A DNA stretch of 64,000 bases from Amorphochlora amoebiformis (Eukaryota > Cercozoa > Chlorarachniophyceae): positions 1-64,000 of the forward strand of contig BAAHQB010000296.1 in NCBI GenBank assembly GCA_054601695.1. Direction: 5' to 3'. Position 1 is the stretch's first letter. Each line of letters begins with the position of its first letter. This document shows positions 1 to 63,272 of this stretch, in pieces. A program made the position numbers and the translations under genes. Below the pieces are notes generated by a model. That model made no database searches, was not told where the DNA came from, and saw only the letters and a list, made by a program, of their open reading frames with translations.

Positions 1-756
<756 letters not shown>

Positions 757-786
757 CTGTTTAGCGTTATACAGATGTGTCCAACC
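757..786 (+). repeat. Acceptor-side partial copy of gene A exon 1
   Basis: A 30-base copy of the intron end plus the first 12 exon bases (ATGTGTCCAACC). It lies 86 bp upstream of the real junction at 860/861 and runs straight into (TA)n with no donor. Confidence 0.8.
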
Positions 787-860
787 ATATATATATATAT
801 ATATATATATATAGATATATGTATATATGTACATATATATATTTGTTTAACGTTATATAG

Positions 861-20890
<20,030 letters not shown>

Positions 20891-21579
20891 TTTAGCGATC
20901 ACACATCTGCAGATATAGACCAGATGCAATTACATTAACTTAATTACAAAGCCCAATAACTTAATCACGCAAAGGAGAAAAAACCCAAAAAAAGTTCAGG
21001 GGGGGGGGTTGACACGGAGGTTTGACCAACTGAGTTAATAAATTGGTCACAAAGGCCTTGGATGGATCGTGTCTAACCCTTGGCACAAACTACGTATATT
21101 CATTGAGCTGCGGCATCTGAGGCTTCGGTTCGTGGACATTGCAATTAACCTAGCGAATGGCGTCACCTACGGTTCACGATTCTAGTTAGCTAGAATAATT
21201 CAGATAATAACTCTTTCAGCTACGGTAGCCTAAGACTAGTAGTGTCTAGAGTGTAAATATAGTCATTGACTTTAAATAGTCTTTTAAAAACGGCTCTAAA
21301 ACACTGTTGTAGCACCAGACATAATCGCGATCGCTATTACTACGTATCGCTAGTATCGGACAAGTCTAAGAAGTGATGTCATAATCTGAGATGAGAAAGT
21401 TCTCTAGTTCTAGCCCAGTGATAGCCTACGTCTAGTACCTTCTAGCCTTGAGTACAGTCACGGTCTAGACGGTATTATCCAGATCTCTACGTAAGATGAA
21501 TGTATAGACCCTAGAGACCAGAGTACGTAGTTCTTTATTATCATTAATTGATCTCACGTGCTTAAGTCGTTTAATTATT
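20891..21579. other. Convergent intergenic spacer A/B
   Basis: AT-repeat-free sequence between the TAG of gene A and the TAA of gene B. It holds a G10 run at about 21000-21009, preceded by A-rich purine, and many CTAG/TCTAGA motifs at about 21180-21540. I see no coding frame or RNA gene. It must hold both 3' UTRs and poly(A) sites, which I cannot place. Confidence 0.6.
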
Positions 21580-37069
<15,490 letters not shown>

Positions 37070-37496
37070 TTGGCATCCGCTTCAACGGGTAATTTGGAGG
37101 ATCTCTGAGGAATATCGATCACCGGTTTTTGTTGGAAATAACCGATATTGGATATGTTTTTACTAAAGTCTAAATTTATTCTAGGAGAACCGGTCATTCC
37201 GGAGCGAAGGTGTTGACCGAAGCACGGATACGGCTGTCTGATATACGTAAGCCAGTAGAATCTATCGCGGTATAAATCGTTACTATCCTTTTATGTTTGA
37301 AGGGGGAGTTGTGATTCCGCGCGTACTTTTTGTTTCCGTTCAGCTCTTCTAGAAGTCTACGAAATCCACAATCGGTCGCTACCTTCCCAAATTGCGGAAT
37401 AACTTCCCTTACTTTTGGTGAACTTTTTTTCTAGGTTTTAGTCATCTAAAGCCGAGACCCATCAGAAAGGCTAAATAAACTACAAATCCTCTCGCC
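37070..37496. promoter_or_regulatory. Divergent intergenic region between genes B and C
   Basis: AT-microsatellite-free, mixed-composition sequence between the inferred ATG of gene B (37069) and the earliest ATG of gene C (37497). It is the only divergent gene pair in the window, so it should hold both promoters. I cannot identify TATA, initiator or factor sites with confidence. Confidence 0.45.
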
Positions 37497-43963
<6,467 letters not shown>

Positions 43964-44014
43964 GGATCAGTATGTATACATATAATATGCATATGTGTGT
44001 ATATATACATATGT

Positions 44015-44066
<52 letters not shown>

Positions 44067-44180
44067 ATATATATATATATATAATATATGTATATATGTA
44101 CTAGGTATATCTAAAATTTATATATCTTTACATATATATATATATATATATACATTATTGATTTTAATTGTGTACGTAAT
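43964..44180. other. Intergenic spacer C/D, 217 bp
   Basis: Only 217 bases, mostly (AT)n, separate the stop of gene C from the ATG of gene D on the same strand. Confidence 0.55.
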
Positions 44181-48204
<4,024 letters not shown>

Positions 48205-48230
48205 ATGTGTATATACATGCACATATATAC

Positions 48231-48268
<38 letters not shown>

Positions 48269-48467
48269 TATGTATATTGTAGATATCTCTTGTATTTCAT
48301 ATTTATCCATTCCTATCCGACTCCCTCTACCTGCTACAATTTCGCTATTTGGGAATACATAAATGTATCCTATTATATAAATATATAGGATTTTTCCAGT
48401 ATCTGTACATGTATATATGTATACATATACACATATATACATATATATACATATTTATATGTATGTA

Positions 48468-48498
<31 letters not shown>

Positions 48499-49165
48499 AT
48501 ATATATATATATATATATTAGATACACGTGGTTCTCCTCTTGCCGACAAGGATATGCTCTTTCAAGATTTCTCTCTCTTTCTCTCTCTCTATATTATAAA
48601 CCACATCTATACGAATAGGTTAATTATAGAGAGTGAATATAATTTCTACAGCCTCAGTTATAGCTGGTTAGTTATCTAGCTTACATACCAGATAGAATAG
48701 CTAGAATAGGTCCAGAAGATCGATCGAGTAGCATACGTTTTTATATACCTGTATATGCCAGGGTGAGTCTCTATTAAGCTTCTAGAGTTTAGTCCTTAGC
48801 TTGTCGACAGCTTTTCAAAACTTTCAATTTGTGAGTTAATGATCCGATCAAATTAAGTCAATCCCTCGGATTAGTCTAGAATATCCGGCTCATGAAACTA
48901 GTTGTACTATATACATATATATTTATCTGATATATATGTATGTGTGGCTTAGGATGTGGTGGATTTACAAACATTTAGATACTATGACATACATGCATGT
49001 ATATTTATGCAGCAATTGTCTAGATTGTATACGTCTGATACAAGAGAATCTTAATTCGAATTCTAGCTGATTAGACTCTAGACTAGTAGAGACTATTTGC
49101 ATATCCACAGAGCGAGTCACCCTATCTATTAAGATCTCGTCCTGCCTAGACTACGTATACTAAGT
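48205..49165. other. Convergent intergenic spacer D/E
   Basis: From 48630 on it is AT-repeat-poor and rich in CTAG/TCTAGA motifs, like the A/B spacer. An island at 48530-48680 has an acceptor and an open frame (RGSPLADKDMLFQDF) ending in TAG, and could be a further exon of gene D in another phase. No RNA gene is evident. Confidence 0.5.
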
Positions 49166-49469
49166 TCACCGTCTGTCCAACACCGATCTAACCGTTTTGA
49201 GAAATAGCCTTGTGTTGCCTCGAAACAAGTTCCTATTTTCTTGCGTGAGTTCTCGCTTTAATCCGTTAGCATTCAGGAGAAGCTCAAATCCCCTTTGCAC
49301 CCTCTGTCTGTTGGATTCGCCAGCCTGAGCATGGGTATACACACAAACATATATATATATATATATATGTATATGTGTGTATATATGTGTTCCATATGTA
49401 GCACATATATAAAGGATATATCCGTGGGAATATATCACATATATATACATATATATATAATACATATAT

Positions 49470-49504
<35 letters not shown>

Positions 49505-49634
49505 CATATATGTACACATATATAAAAGATATATCTGTGGAAATATATCACATATATATATGTTATATGTATATATATATGTTATATGTATATATATATA
49601 TGTTATATGTATATACATATGTATATATATGTGA

Positions 49635-49675
<41 letters not shown>

Positions 49676-49939
49676 GTGATATATTCCACAGATATATCCT
49701 TTAATATGTGTACATATAGGAATATATATATATATATATATATCTATATATATGAGACCCTCTATGTACGTGTCATTTAAAAAAGAAGACGTGAAACTGT
49801 ATATTTAAAAAACTATTTGTGTATGTTTATTACTGCAATATATGACATATAAAGATGTGTACATATACATATATATATATATATAAATATATATATATAT
49901 AGCAATATATGACATATAAAGATGTGTACATATACATAT

Positions 49940-50019
<80 letters not shown>

Positions 50020-50227
50020 GCATACACTCATATACATTTATACAATTATAGTTCGAAATGGTCTAGTCTCACCCTCTGTACTACATTCTTGGCTAAGTCG
50101 GCAAACGCGTGCGGGGCAGCTACTAGTAACGGAAACAGTGTATCCGATAATGGGTCCACCTGTGTGTATACCATATATATATATATATGTATACTTATGT
50201 ATGCATATATGTGAATACATATCCTCA

Positions 50228-50259
<32 letters not shown>

Positions 50260-50280
50260 CATGTATGTAAATATGTATAC

Positions 50281-50319
<39 letters not shown>

Positions 50320-50499
50320 AAAAATACTACTATATGTATACCATAGAAGAGGAGAGCTTGTCTACTAAAAGCATCTTGACAATTGTTCCTTGCATACTAC
50401 TCACCTATGTATATATATATATATATATATATACATATGTATATTACCTACATTTATATATATACATTTTACATTACATATAATTGAGGTTTCCACCAA

Positions 50500-50562
<63 letters not shown>

Positions 50563-50612
50563 TAATAAGTATAAACTTTGCTAGACACTTTGCGATAATT
50601 GAGGAGATGCAG

Positions 50613-50651
<39 letters not shown>

Positions 50652-50812
50652 TATCTATATGTATTATGTATATATGTGATATATATGAGTAAGTAGAACC
50701 TTTGCATGTATACATACATACATGCATATATATATATATATATATACATATATATATGAATAAGTATATATAACCTTTGCTGGACACTTTGCGATAATTG
50801 AGGTTTCCACCC

Positions 50813-50846
<34 letters not shown>

Positions 50847-51204
50847 TAAGTATAACCTTTGCTAGACACTTTGCGATAATTGAGGTTTCCACCCCTGACT
50901 TACCACCATCCTAAATGCAATGTATATATATATACATAGGATAGTATATGTATAATATATCTAAATATTTACTAAATTATATATATATATATATATATGT
51001 ATTTACATATTTATATTCGTAGATATATGTATGTAAACCGCCTGTACCATAGAAACGTATTTATATCTACACTCTGCATTATTATATATATACATATATG
51101 ATATATATATATATATATATATGATATATATATATATATATATATATATAGACTATATAGATACATGATATATCTCGACCTTTGCACAGCGAAGTATAGC
51201 GAGC

Positions 51205-51240
<36 letters not shown>

Positions 51241-51884
51241 TATATAGACACATGATATATCTCGACCTTTGCACAGCGAAGTATAGCGAGCGTCATTGCA
51301 CGGAGGGCACGAAGGCTATGATATATATATATATATATATGTATGATGCACATGTATATTTACATATATGTGTATAAATATTATATATTTGTGTATATAT
51401 GTATTTGAATATTCATATATATATTTATATATATATATATATTTATATGCGTATATCTTATATATTCATATCACATATGTGTATATGTAAACATTTATAC
51501 ACAACTATACATGTACGTACTCATACATATGTAAATCGCATATATGGATGTATATGTGTACGTATTTAAATGCAAATATTTACATAAATACGTATATTTC
51601 ATACATATCCATACATACACACATAAACATATCCATATATATATATAATATATATGGATATATATAGATATATATATATAAATATATAGACATAAATATG
51701 CATATATATATATATATATATATATTACATATATATATATATGTATATATTATGTATGTTATGTGTATATGTGTATATATATATATGTATATAGTATACA
51801 TCACTTGTTGATATGATGTATAACATATATTACTATATTAATATGTGAGTATATATGTACACACACAAACACACATATATATAT

Positions 51885-51943
<59 letters not shown>

Positions 51944-52266
51944 CCCGCTCTTAATAGTGGTGGGATCATGATGTCTGAGGGCGAATCCAATACATTCCAA
52001 GAACTTTCCTTGCATTTTCTCATCCATGGAGACAAGCTTCCGAGGGTACGCTGCTATACAATCGCCTGAAATAGTTTACTCGTTTATGTTTGGATGCACG
52101 TATATCATTATTATTATCATGCATTTGTATGGATATTTACCAAAATACTGTGTGAATTTCATATGTGTACACACATGTACAACATACACATATACACACA
52201 CACATATATATATATATTATATATGTATATATATGTGTATATATTCATATATACATATATATATCC

Positions 52267-52319
<53 letters not shown>

Positions 52320-52403
52320 TACCTAACATGCGAAAAAACGCGTTATATACTGCAGGAAGGGCGAGCAGAGAAGGGTTTAGAAGCTCCATAATCACCAAGA
52401 ATC
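49166..52403 (-). CDS. XPO4: Gene E, C-terminal seven exons and stop
   Basis: 52323-52403 ([20 protein letters not shown] plus AFFRML), 51945-52053 (opens [20 protein letters not shown]), 51267-51315 ([16 protein letters not shown]), 50857-50910 ([18 protein letters not shown]), 50342-50404 ([20 protein letters not shown] plus M), 50073-50159 ([20 protein letters not shown] plus DLAKNVVQR) and 49166-49324 ([20 protein letters not shown] ... [13 protein letters not shown]). Alignment by eye with human XPO4 is continuous here (helices DLLKFP..CNQYYKLI..ICEIFPEKI..LPEDLFKSLMYSLELG...). If the GTGAGA donor at 50072 is not used, the chain would end [12 protein letters not shown] at 50046. Confidence 0.83.
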
Positions 52404-52459
52404 CTGATGTATCAAATACATGTGTATTTATGTATACTTATGTCTATATGAATATATGA

Positions 52460-52495
<36 letters not shown>

Positions 52496-52914
52496 TGTTA
52501 AAGCAACAATATAAATGTCATGAGAGGAAGTAGCTCGATGAGTGGATATCGACAGAGAATAGAAACTTTGCCCAGGGTATGTCAGAGATCTCTGGAGATC
52601 GGAGATTGCCGAGATTGCCGAAGATTGCCGAAGATTGCCGGAGATTGCCGGAGATCGCCTCATTCAAAACTACCCGGGACTAAATGTTACTACCTGGTAC
52701 TCTGGTAGTAACTTTCTGCCCGGTAGTAACGAGTTTCAGACTATTAGGCGACAAGGCGTGGTGTCACACCATGCCACGCTTCAGAATTCTTCCGGAAGAT
52801 TCTAGTTACCTATTCGCACATACCCATACATGTATGTGCATTATAACCTGTTACAATGACTAGCGCACTGCTTGTTTTATTCTTTATATATATACACACA
52901 CATACATAGGTACA

Positions 52915-52960
<46 letters not shown>

Positions 52961-52995
52961 ACATAAATATGTATATGTATATTTATATATATATA

Positions 52996-53052
<57 letters not shown>

Positions 53053-53059
53053 TATATAC

Positions 53060-53151
<92 letters not shown>

Positions 53152-53214
53152 TGTTACAACTAGAGCACCCAAATCTCTTGTCTCAGCGCTCATATATATA
53201 TATACATATATTAC

Positions 53215-53249
<35 letters not shown>

Positions 53250-53319
53250 TATAAACCTGTTACAACTAGAGCACCCAAATCTCTTGTCTCAGCGCTCATA
53301 TATATATATATACATATAT

Positions 53320-53355
<36 letters not shown>

Positions 53356-53582
53356 TGTTACAACAACTAGGGCACCCAAATCTCTTGTCTCAGCGCTCAT
53401 ATCATCAAGATTTTCAGTCTTCAACCTTTCCAGAAAAACAGACAGACAGTCGGAAAATTCGAAAATTCAAATGTTAACTTATTCGGACATTTGAATGCAA
53501 AAGTTGTTAGAAGGTGATGTACTCTCTCTCTATCTGTGTGTTTATGTACATAGACATTCTATGTATAATATATGTATTTATG

Positions 53583-53630
<48 letters not shown>

Positions 53631-53760
53631 CTATGTACTGCATATATATTTATATACATACATACATATATATTGCCATATATATATATATTTATATATA
53701 TATATATACACGTATATACGTATGTACAAATAAATATATATTATACGCACACACACACAC

Positions 53761-53796
<36 letters not shown>

Positions 53797-54670
53797 GGTA
53801 ACATCAAAACGTGTTTATCAACATCTCTTTCTCTTTTTCTTTCTCTCTCCCTTCGTCTCATTCGCACTCTCGCTCTCTTTTCCTCTCTCTTCCTTCCTCT
53901 CATTCGCACTCTCGCTCTCTTCGTCTCTCTCTCCCTCTCTCTCGCTATCTTTTTCTCTATCACTCTCTCCCCCTTTCCCCCTTTTTTTCTCTCTTTCTTT
54001 CTTTTTCTTTTGCTCTTTTGTCTTGCTCTCGTTCTTTTGCAATATTTCTCTTGCTCGCGTAATCTTCCTCTCTCTTTCCTGCTCTCTCTCTCTCTCTCTT
54101 TCTCGCTCTCTTCTCTCTCACTTGCTCCTTTTCTCCGACTCTTCCTCTTGCTCGTGTAAATATTGCTATCAATCTCCTCCATCCTCTCACTGAATCTCTC
54201 TCTGAGCGCTCTTTTTTTTTTCTCTCTTGTTCTATCTCTCGTTTTTCGCTTTTTGAAAACCCAGAAAGGAGAGCGAGAAGAGCGACAATATCCTGTTCAT
54301 CGATCTCGCTTAGTTTTCGGACAGACTTCCGATTTGCATAGCACTTTACTAGACTGAGGGATGTCTTCAACAGATGGCTAGCCTACGTGTGTGTCACAAC
54401 AAAGTTATGGATGCAAATTAGTATTACAATAATTTAAACTTTTGTATATATATATATATATGTATATTTATATGTATATACATATACATATACATGTATG
54501 CATATATACATATATATTTATATATATGTATATATTTATATATATATATATGTATATATATGTATATATGTATGTATGTATGTACCTGTTTCCGATCACA
54601 ATACGACAAGCCTGCCTCCACGGTGTCACGAAATAGTATTATCACACTGGATACTACCTACATTTATAAC

Positions 54671-54716
<46 letters not shown>

Positions 54717-54772
54717 CCTGCCAACACGGTGTCACGAAATAGTATTATCACACTGGATACTACCTACATTTA

Positions 54773-54818
<46 letters not shown>

Positions 54819-54954
54819 CCTGCCAACACGGTGTCACGAAATAGTATTATCACACTGGATACTACCTACATTTATAAGTACATATATATATATATGTATA
54901 TATATATATATGTATGTATATATATATACATTATACACACATACATATACACAT

Positions 54955-55009
<55 letters not shown>

Positions 55010-55048
55010 CTCCAACGAGTCTTGATATAATATAACCACACTTGATAC

Positions 55049-55112
<64 letters not shown>

Positions 55113-55428
55113 TATGTGTATATATATACCTCGGCATATCCACCCTTGGTATCTTTTGATTCTGATGCATTCACCTTTGCTGAATATTTTGATATACATA
55201 TATGTATATACATATATATATTATGTATATATATATGTATATATATATATGTATCTATGTAAATATATATATATATGTATGTGTATATACATATGTACAT
55301 ATATATATATATATATATATATGTAATATATATAGACATATATATACATACATACATATATATCTATATATATATACATATATATATATTAAAAAAAAAA
55401 TAATTCATATATATATATTTACATTTAC

Positions 55429-55471
<43 letters not shown>

Positions 55472-55850
55472 ATATTCGTATACATATATTCAATAAGATT
55501 TAATATTAGATCCATATCTTCACAGTGCGTTGTTTTGTCCTACTCATATGTATGCATTCTAATGCCTTTATATACATACATATGTCACATACATCAGATA
55601 TAGATATAGAGATATCTAGATATTGACGAAATATATACCTAGTATATTATATCTTACCGAAATATATGCCTAATATATTATATCTTACCCTTTCTCACAC
55701 CCTCCTTAGCATCGGCCGCGGCGTATATGTCCACAAGGGCCACTGATGGAGTCAAGAACGATGCTACAAAATCTAATATATCCAGATATTATACATGCAT
55801 ATGTATATGTATGTAGATATCTTTCGAATGATATGTGTAGATATATATAC

Positions 55851-55884
<34 letters not shown>

Positions 55885-56008
55885 ATATATATATATGTCC
55901 ACAAGAGCCACTGATGGAGTCAAGAACGATGCTACAAAATCTAATATATCCAGATATTATACATGCATATGTATATGTATGTAGATATCTTTCGAATGAT
56001 ATGTGTAG

Positions 56009-56060
<52 letters not shown>

Positions 56061-56166
56061 ACAAGAGCCACTGATGGAGTCAAGAACGATGCTACAAAAT
56101 CTAATATATCCGGATATTATACATGCATATGTATATGTATGTAGATATCTTTCGAATGACATGTGT

Positions 56167-56208
<42 letters not shown>

Positions 56209-56314
56209 ACAAGAGCCACTGATGGAGTCAAGAACGATGCTACAAAATCTAATATATCCGGATATTATACATGCATATGTATATGTACGTAGATATCTTT
56301 CGAATGATATGTGT

Positions 56315-56374
<60 letters not shown>

Positions 56375-56586
56375 ATATATATATATATATATATTTGTAT
56401 ATATGTATATAATATATACATTTAGATGTATAGCAACGAGATGAGATAGAAAAATCAGATGTGTTCGAATGTATTATATACATCATTTGCATAGATATGC
56501 GTATACTTGTAGATATTCAATATATACCTACATATATATAATTATATACATATACATAATATGGGTACCTTTTATGTATATACATG

Positions 56587-56641
<55 letters not shown>

Positions 56642-56910
56642 GTTTATGTGTGTATAACCATGGCACAGACGAAAAGACAGCCTTCCTGAAGTTCGCCCAA
56701 CCCCATGCAGAAGACCTATGTATAAATATGTATATATATATATATATAATATACACTTGCGCATATATATATATATATATATATATATTATTTCATATGT
56801 ATATATGTATATGTATGCATATATGTATATATATATATATAAATGTGTATATCCCCATATATTAATAAATGCATATTGTATGTACAATTATAAACATGGA
56901 CATGCGAGCG

Positions 56911-56967
<57 letters not shown>

Positions 56968-57096
56968 AACACATGTAGATACATTTTATTCATGTGCATA
57001 TACATATAGTATGTATTATATATCTATAAATTTGTACATACATATACGTATATATATCTAAAATTTTGTATTATATATATGTATATGTACATATAT

Positions 57097-57144
<48 letters not shown>

Positions 57145-57166
57145 CGGACACAGACAAACACACACG

Positions 57167-57256
<90 letters not shown>

Positions 57257-57308
57257 ATTATATATATATGTATATATATATATATATATATATGAATATA
57301 TATATATG

Positions 57309-57353
<45 letters not shown>

Positions 57354-57445
57354 ACGTATATTACCTAGAGCTATTCTGAGACTTTCAATAGTGTTTGGTT
57401 CTTCTTTAATCTTCAAAAACTGACTTTTCGCCTATACATATATAT

Positions 57446-57542
<97 letters not shown>

Positions 57543-58566
57543 AACAATAAATATTTAAAGGAAGTATAGAGGGCGAGATAAAAAGCAGAGAGAGTAAGAG
57601 AACCTTAAGAGAGAGAGAGAGGCAGGGGAGAAGACGAGTGTTAGGGAAGAACAAGAAAAAGAGAGAGAAAGAGAGAGAAAGAGAGAGAAAGAGAGAGAAA
57701 GAGAGAGAAAAAGAGAGAGAGAGAGAGAAACGGGGAGAGAGAAAGAGAGAGGGAGAGAAAGAGAGAGAGAGACAAAGAGAGAGGGAGAGAAAGGGAGAGA
57801 GAGAGAGTGATAGGAAGAGAAAGAGAGAGAGAGAGAGAGATAGAGAGAAAGAGACAGAGAGAGAAGAGAGAGAGAGAAAGCGGAGCAAGAGGCTGGGGAG
57901 AAAGAGAGGGGGATATAAATATATTTATATAACTATATATATATATATTTTACTGTACATATAGGTATATATATATATATATATACATATATAAATACAA
58001 AGAGAGAAAAAAAGCGAAAGGAGAGGGAGAGAGAGAGAGAGTGGATTGCGATGAAGAAACAGAAAGAAAGAGCCAGAGAATAAGTGAAGAGAGAAAAGAG
58101 AGAGCGAGCGGAACAGGAAGCAAAGAGAGAGAACATTATTCCATGTAGATAGAGGAGAACACGTGGAGAGAAAGAGAGAGAGAGAGAGAGAGCGAAAGAA
58201 AAAGCGGAGAAAAGCGAAAAAGAGAGCCGAAAAGAGCGAAAAAGAGAGCCGAAAAGAGCGAAAAAGAGATCCGAAAAGAGCGAAAAAGAGAGCCGAAAAG
58301 AGCGAAAAAGAGAGCCGAAAAGAGCGAAAAAGAGAGCCGAAAAGAGCGAAGAAGAGAGCCGAAAAGAGCGAAGAAGAGAGCCGAAAAGAGCGAAAAAGAG
58401 GGCGAAAAAGAGAGCAAAAGAAAGAAGGTTTTTATTTTTTACCTTTGGTCCGCCATCCCCCATAAGCCCTCCTAGAATTTCGCGAATCGGTCTGTATATG
58501 TGTACACACATATATTGTACGAATATACTTAGCAAACCGACTTTCTCTTTTATATATCATATCATA

Positions 58567-58635
<69 letters not shown>

Positions 58636-58698
58636 TTATTATAATATATTGACAAACAAGATGATATAGCACTTCAACATCTTCAGGATATATTAACA

Positions 58699-58729
<31 letters not shown>

Positions 58730-58818
58730 AATCCTATGTATACGTAAATATTTGTAGGTTAACCTGACAATCGACCTCTATATTAAACATATTTATTTGT
58801 ATAAAGACACACACACAT

Positions 58819-58867
<49 letters not shown>

Positions 58868-59039
58868 TATATGTACATATCTATGTACATATGTACTACA
58901 TGCACACACTCCCATATGTATATGTATAGATGTGTACATATTTACACAAAAACACGCACACACCTATATATATATATGTATACGTATATGTATATATATA
59001 TATGTATATCTACAAATTCACATATACATATATATATAT

Positions 59040-59087
<48 letters not shown>

Positions 59088-59107
59088 ACATATATATATA
59101 TATATAA

Positions 59108-59157
<50 letters not shown>

Positions 59158-59176
59158 AATACGCGCACATATATAC

Positions 59177-59211
<35 letters not shown>

Positions 59212-59212
59212 C

Positions 59213-59259
<47 letters not shown>

Positions 59260-59329
59260 CATAGCATACATATGAATCTATATATAAACATTACTTATAT
59301 AGGTTCACCTGACAATCGACCCAAACACT

Positions 59330-59360
<31 letters not shown>

Positions 59361-59428
59361 CATACCATACATATGAATCTATATATAAACATTACTTATA
59401 TAGGTTCACCTGACAATCGACCCAAACA

Positions 59429-59477
<49 letters not shown>

Positions 59478-59665
59478 CATACCATACATATGAATCTATA
59501 TATAAACATTACTTATATAGGTTCACCTGACAATCGACCCAAACACTTATATATATAAATACATAGCATACATATGAATTTATATATAAACATTACTTAT
59601 ATAGGTTCACCTGACAATAGACCCAAACACTTCCTCCCTTCTCCCCATACCCCCCTCACCAAACC

Positions 59666-59711
<46 letters not shown>

Positions 59712-59775
59712 GAATATGACAGTCTTGCTCATAAATAGTTCCTCGTTTATCACGAAGGTTTGTAAATCTATTTGC

Positions 59776-59808
<33 letters not shown>

Positions 59809-60132
59809 GATATTATATACGAAATAAAGCATTCCCCGAACCCTAATCCATACCCTATCAATATATATAAATATATATATATATACATATATATAACATA
59901 ATATATTTATCTATGTATACATTATATATTTAATATAATATTAACCCTAACTCTAACCCTAACCCTAACACTAATACTATCAATATATCTATTATATATA
60001 TATATATATATATAGATATAAATCTTTATATATATATATATATGTATATATAGAGATTTATATACATATATTTATACATATATTTATATGTATATATAAA
60101 TATATATATACATATTTATGTGTATTTATACA

Positions 60133-60219
<87 letters not shown>

Positions 60220-60302
60220 AATTAGATTGATACCGTACACTCTCCCCACCCTCTGCTAACGCAAGGCAAACAGCCTGAGAACATACACACACACACACAT
60301 AC

Positions 60303-60353
<51 letters not shown>

Positions 60354-60601
60354 AACACACACATATGTACATATCTATATATATATGTATATGTATAATG
60401 TATATATATATATATATCTATATATACATCTGTTACAATGTATATGTATATACATACATATTTAAACATACCAAGCACACACATATACATATATACATTA
60501 TATATTTATATATATTATAATATAATATATATATATATATATATATAATATATATTTATATATATATTTATATATATAAAAAATATATATAATATATATG
60601 T

Positions 60602-60660
<59 letters not shown>

Positions 60661-60846
60661 AACATAATATATATATAATATATATAGTCTGTTTTATATA
60701 TTATATATATATATATATGACGTTATATATGTATGTATGCAAGTATCATATATGTATTTGTATATCATATATATATATATGTGTATATGTAAATACATAT
60801 ATGTTATATACACATATACATATAAAATGTATATATATATAATATG

Positions 60847-60913
<67 letters not shown>

Positions 60914-61074
60914 GCATATATAGATGTATATATGTAAATGCATATGTGTGTATATATACATACATATATGTATATATGTATATATATATATGTTGTGTAT
61001 GTTTAAGCATTATACGAACAAAAGACACAGATTTAAACAGACTTTGAAAGCACAAACATAACATATACGTCTGT

Positions 61075-61173
<99 letters not shown>

Positions 61174-61253
61174 GTATAATGGATTTATATTGTATCTAAA
61201 TGTGTAGTACATACATATGCACATTTTCATTTATATATATGTACAAGTATATT

Positions 61254-61297
<44 letters not shown>

Positions 61298-61382
61298 AAA
61301 CCTGCAGGAGTTTAGATAGGGCAGCGGGGGGTAACCGAAGGATCTATAACAATATGTACATTATAAATACATATATATATAC

Positions 61383-61427
<45 letters not shown>

Positions 61428-61743
61428 CACTTTTATGTCCAATAATAAATAAAGAAATAAATAAATAAATAATATATGTATATGTATGGGTGTTAATACG
61501 TATATATATTATACATATACCTTTATATATATATATATATTTATATGTATAATTATATACATACATACAGATAATATATAAATATGACTACCGTAGGTTG
61601 CTTTTTAACATAGGCAGTGAGAATTCGCCACCATGGCTTTGTCCTCGATAACTGCTGTCGAATCTTCCGAGATTTCACGAGCTATTTTTTTTTTTTATTA
61701 TTTCGGTATCCCAATATTTTTATAGGTTATGGATATGTGTACG

Positions 61744-61806
<63 letters not shown>

Positions 61807-62045
61807 CACGTTAACTGCTGTCGAATCTTCCGAGACTTCACAAGCTAGTTTTTTTTATTATTTCGGTATCCCAATAGTTTTATACATTATGGATACGTAC
61901 GATCGAATACATGTAAATGTGTTCACATTTATATATATATATATGTATTATATATATATATATGTACTATATATATATATACATATATAAATATATATAT
62001 ATATATAATATATTATATATATATATATATAATATATATATATAT

Positions 62046-62082
<37 letters not shown>

Positions 62083-62177
62083 CATATATCACCTGGTAGA
62101 GAAGGTTTGCTGTCTCGGTAGCGAGTTGATCGTTATTTGGCCAGTCTAATATATGCGCAGCAGAGCTATCCACCACC

Positions 62178-62229
<52 letters not shown>

Positions 62230-62279
62230 CATTATCATTCTGCCAGCCCAATATATGCGCGGCGGGAGTATCTACCACC

Positions 62280-62322
<43 letters not shown>

Positions 62323-62415
62323 TAGTAATATTATTATCATTTGGCCAGTCTAATATATGCGCAGCAGAGGTATCCACCACCTTATAATATGTAATATATA
62401 TATATATATAAATAA

Positions 62416-62462
<47 letters not shown>

Positions 62463-62552
62463 TATCTTTATTTGGGCGGTGTAATATATGCACATCAGAA
62501 GCATGCATCATCTTAAAAGGAAAATACAAATATCTGTATCTATGTATATGTG

Positions 62553-62584
<32 letters not shown>

Positions 62585-62709
62585 TATGTATATATAATAA
62601 TAATAGTAATAATAATAATAATAACAATAATAATAATAATAATAATAATAATAAGAATATACATTTACCTTATAATATATATATATATATATACATATAT
62701 CTATATATA

Positions 62710-62760
<51 letters not shown>

Positions 62761-62773
62761 TATATATATTTAT

Positions 62774-62827
<54 letters not shown>

Positions 62828-62913
62828 ATATATATGTATATATATATATATATATAGTATACACTTTGAAATATTCAAATACATACCTGCATTGATGAAA
62901 CTCATAATACATA

Positions 62914-62969
<56 letters not shown>

Positions 62970-63110
62970 CATCGCGCTAAGAGGTTTTAGCTGTTTGAGT
63001 CCTTCATATATATGTATATATATATGCATATATATATATTTATATGTATATATATATATATGTAATATACATATATAAATATATATATGTAAATATATAT
63101 ATATATATTC

Positions 63111-63161
<51 letters not shown>

Positions 63162-63162
63162 T

Positions 63163-63218
<56 letters not shown>

Positions 63219-63229
63219 TTCCACATATG

Positions 63230-63272
<43 letters not shown>

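Noticed and set aside
53355-53400. ATG at 53400 ([14 protein letters not shown]) as start of a separate short gene
   Set aside because: The open frame continues upstream to an acceptor and joins exon 54191-54364 in phase; XPO4 homology is continuous across it.
58163-58465. Lys/Arg/Glu-rich plus ORF and Ser/Leu/Phe-rich minus ORF
   Set aside because: Products of the 22-bp purine minisatellite.
58658-58680. Minus-strand exon MLKCYII with phase 2 donor
   Set aside because: 59611-59664 joins 58529-58546 directly in phase and fits better; kept only as an unlikely alternative start.
59715-59772. Minus-strand island [15 protein letters not shown]
   Set aside because: No frame connects it to exon 59611-59664; its neighbour 60234-60274 joins directly.
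61016-61041. Minus-strand 26-nt island CLNLCLLF
   Set aside because: Would break the phase-0 join between 61302-61343 and 60234-60274.
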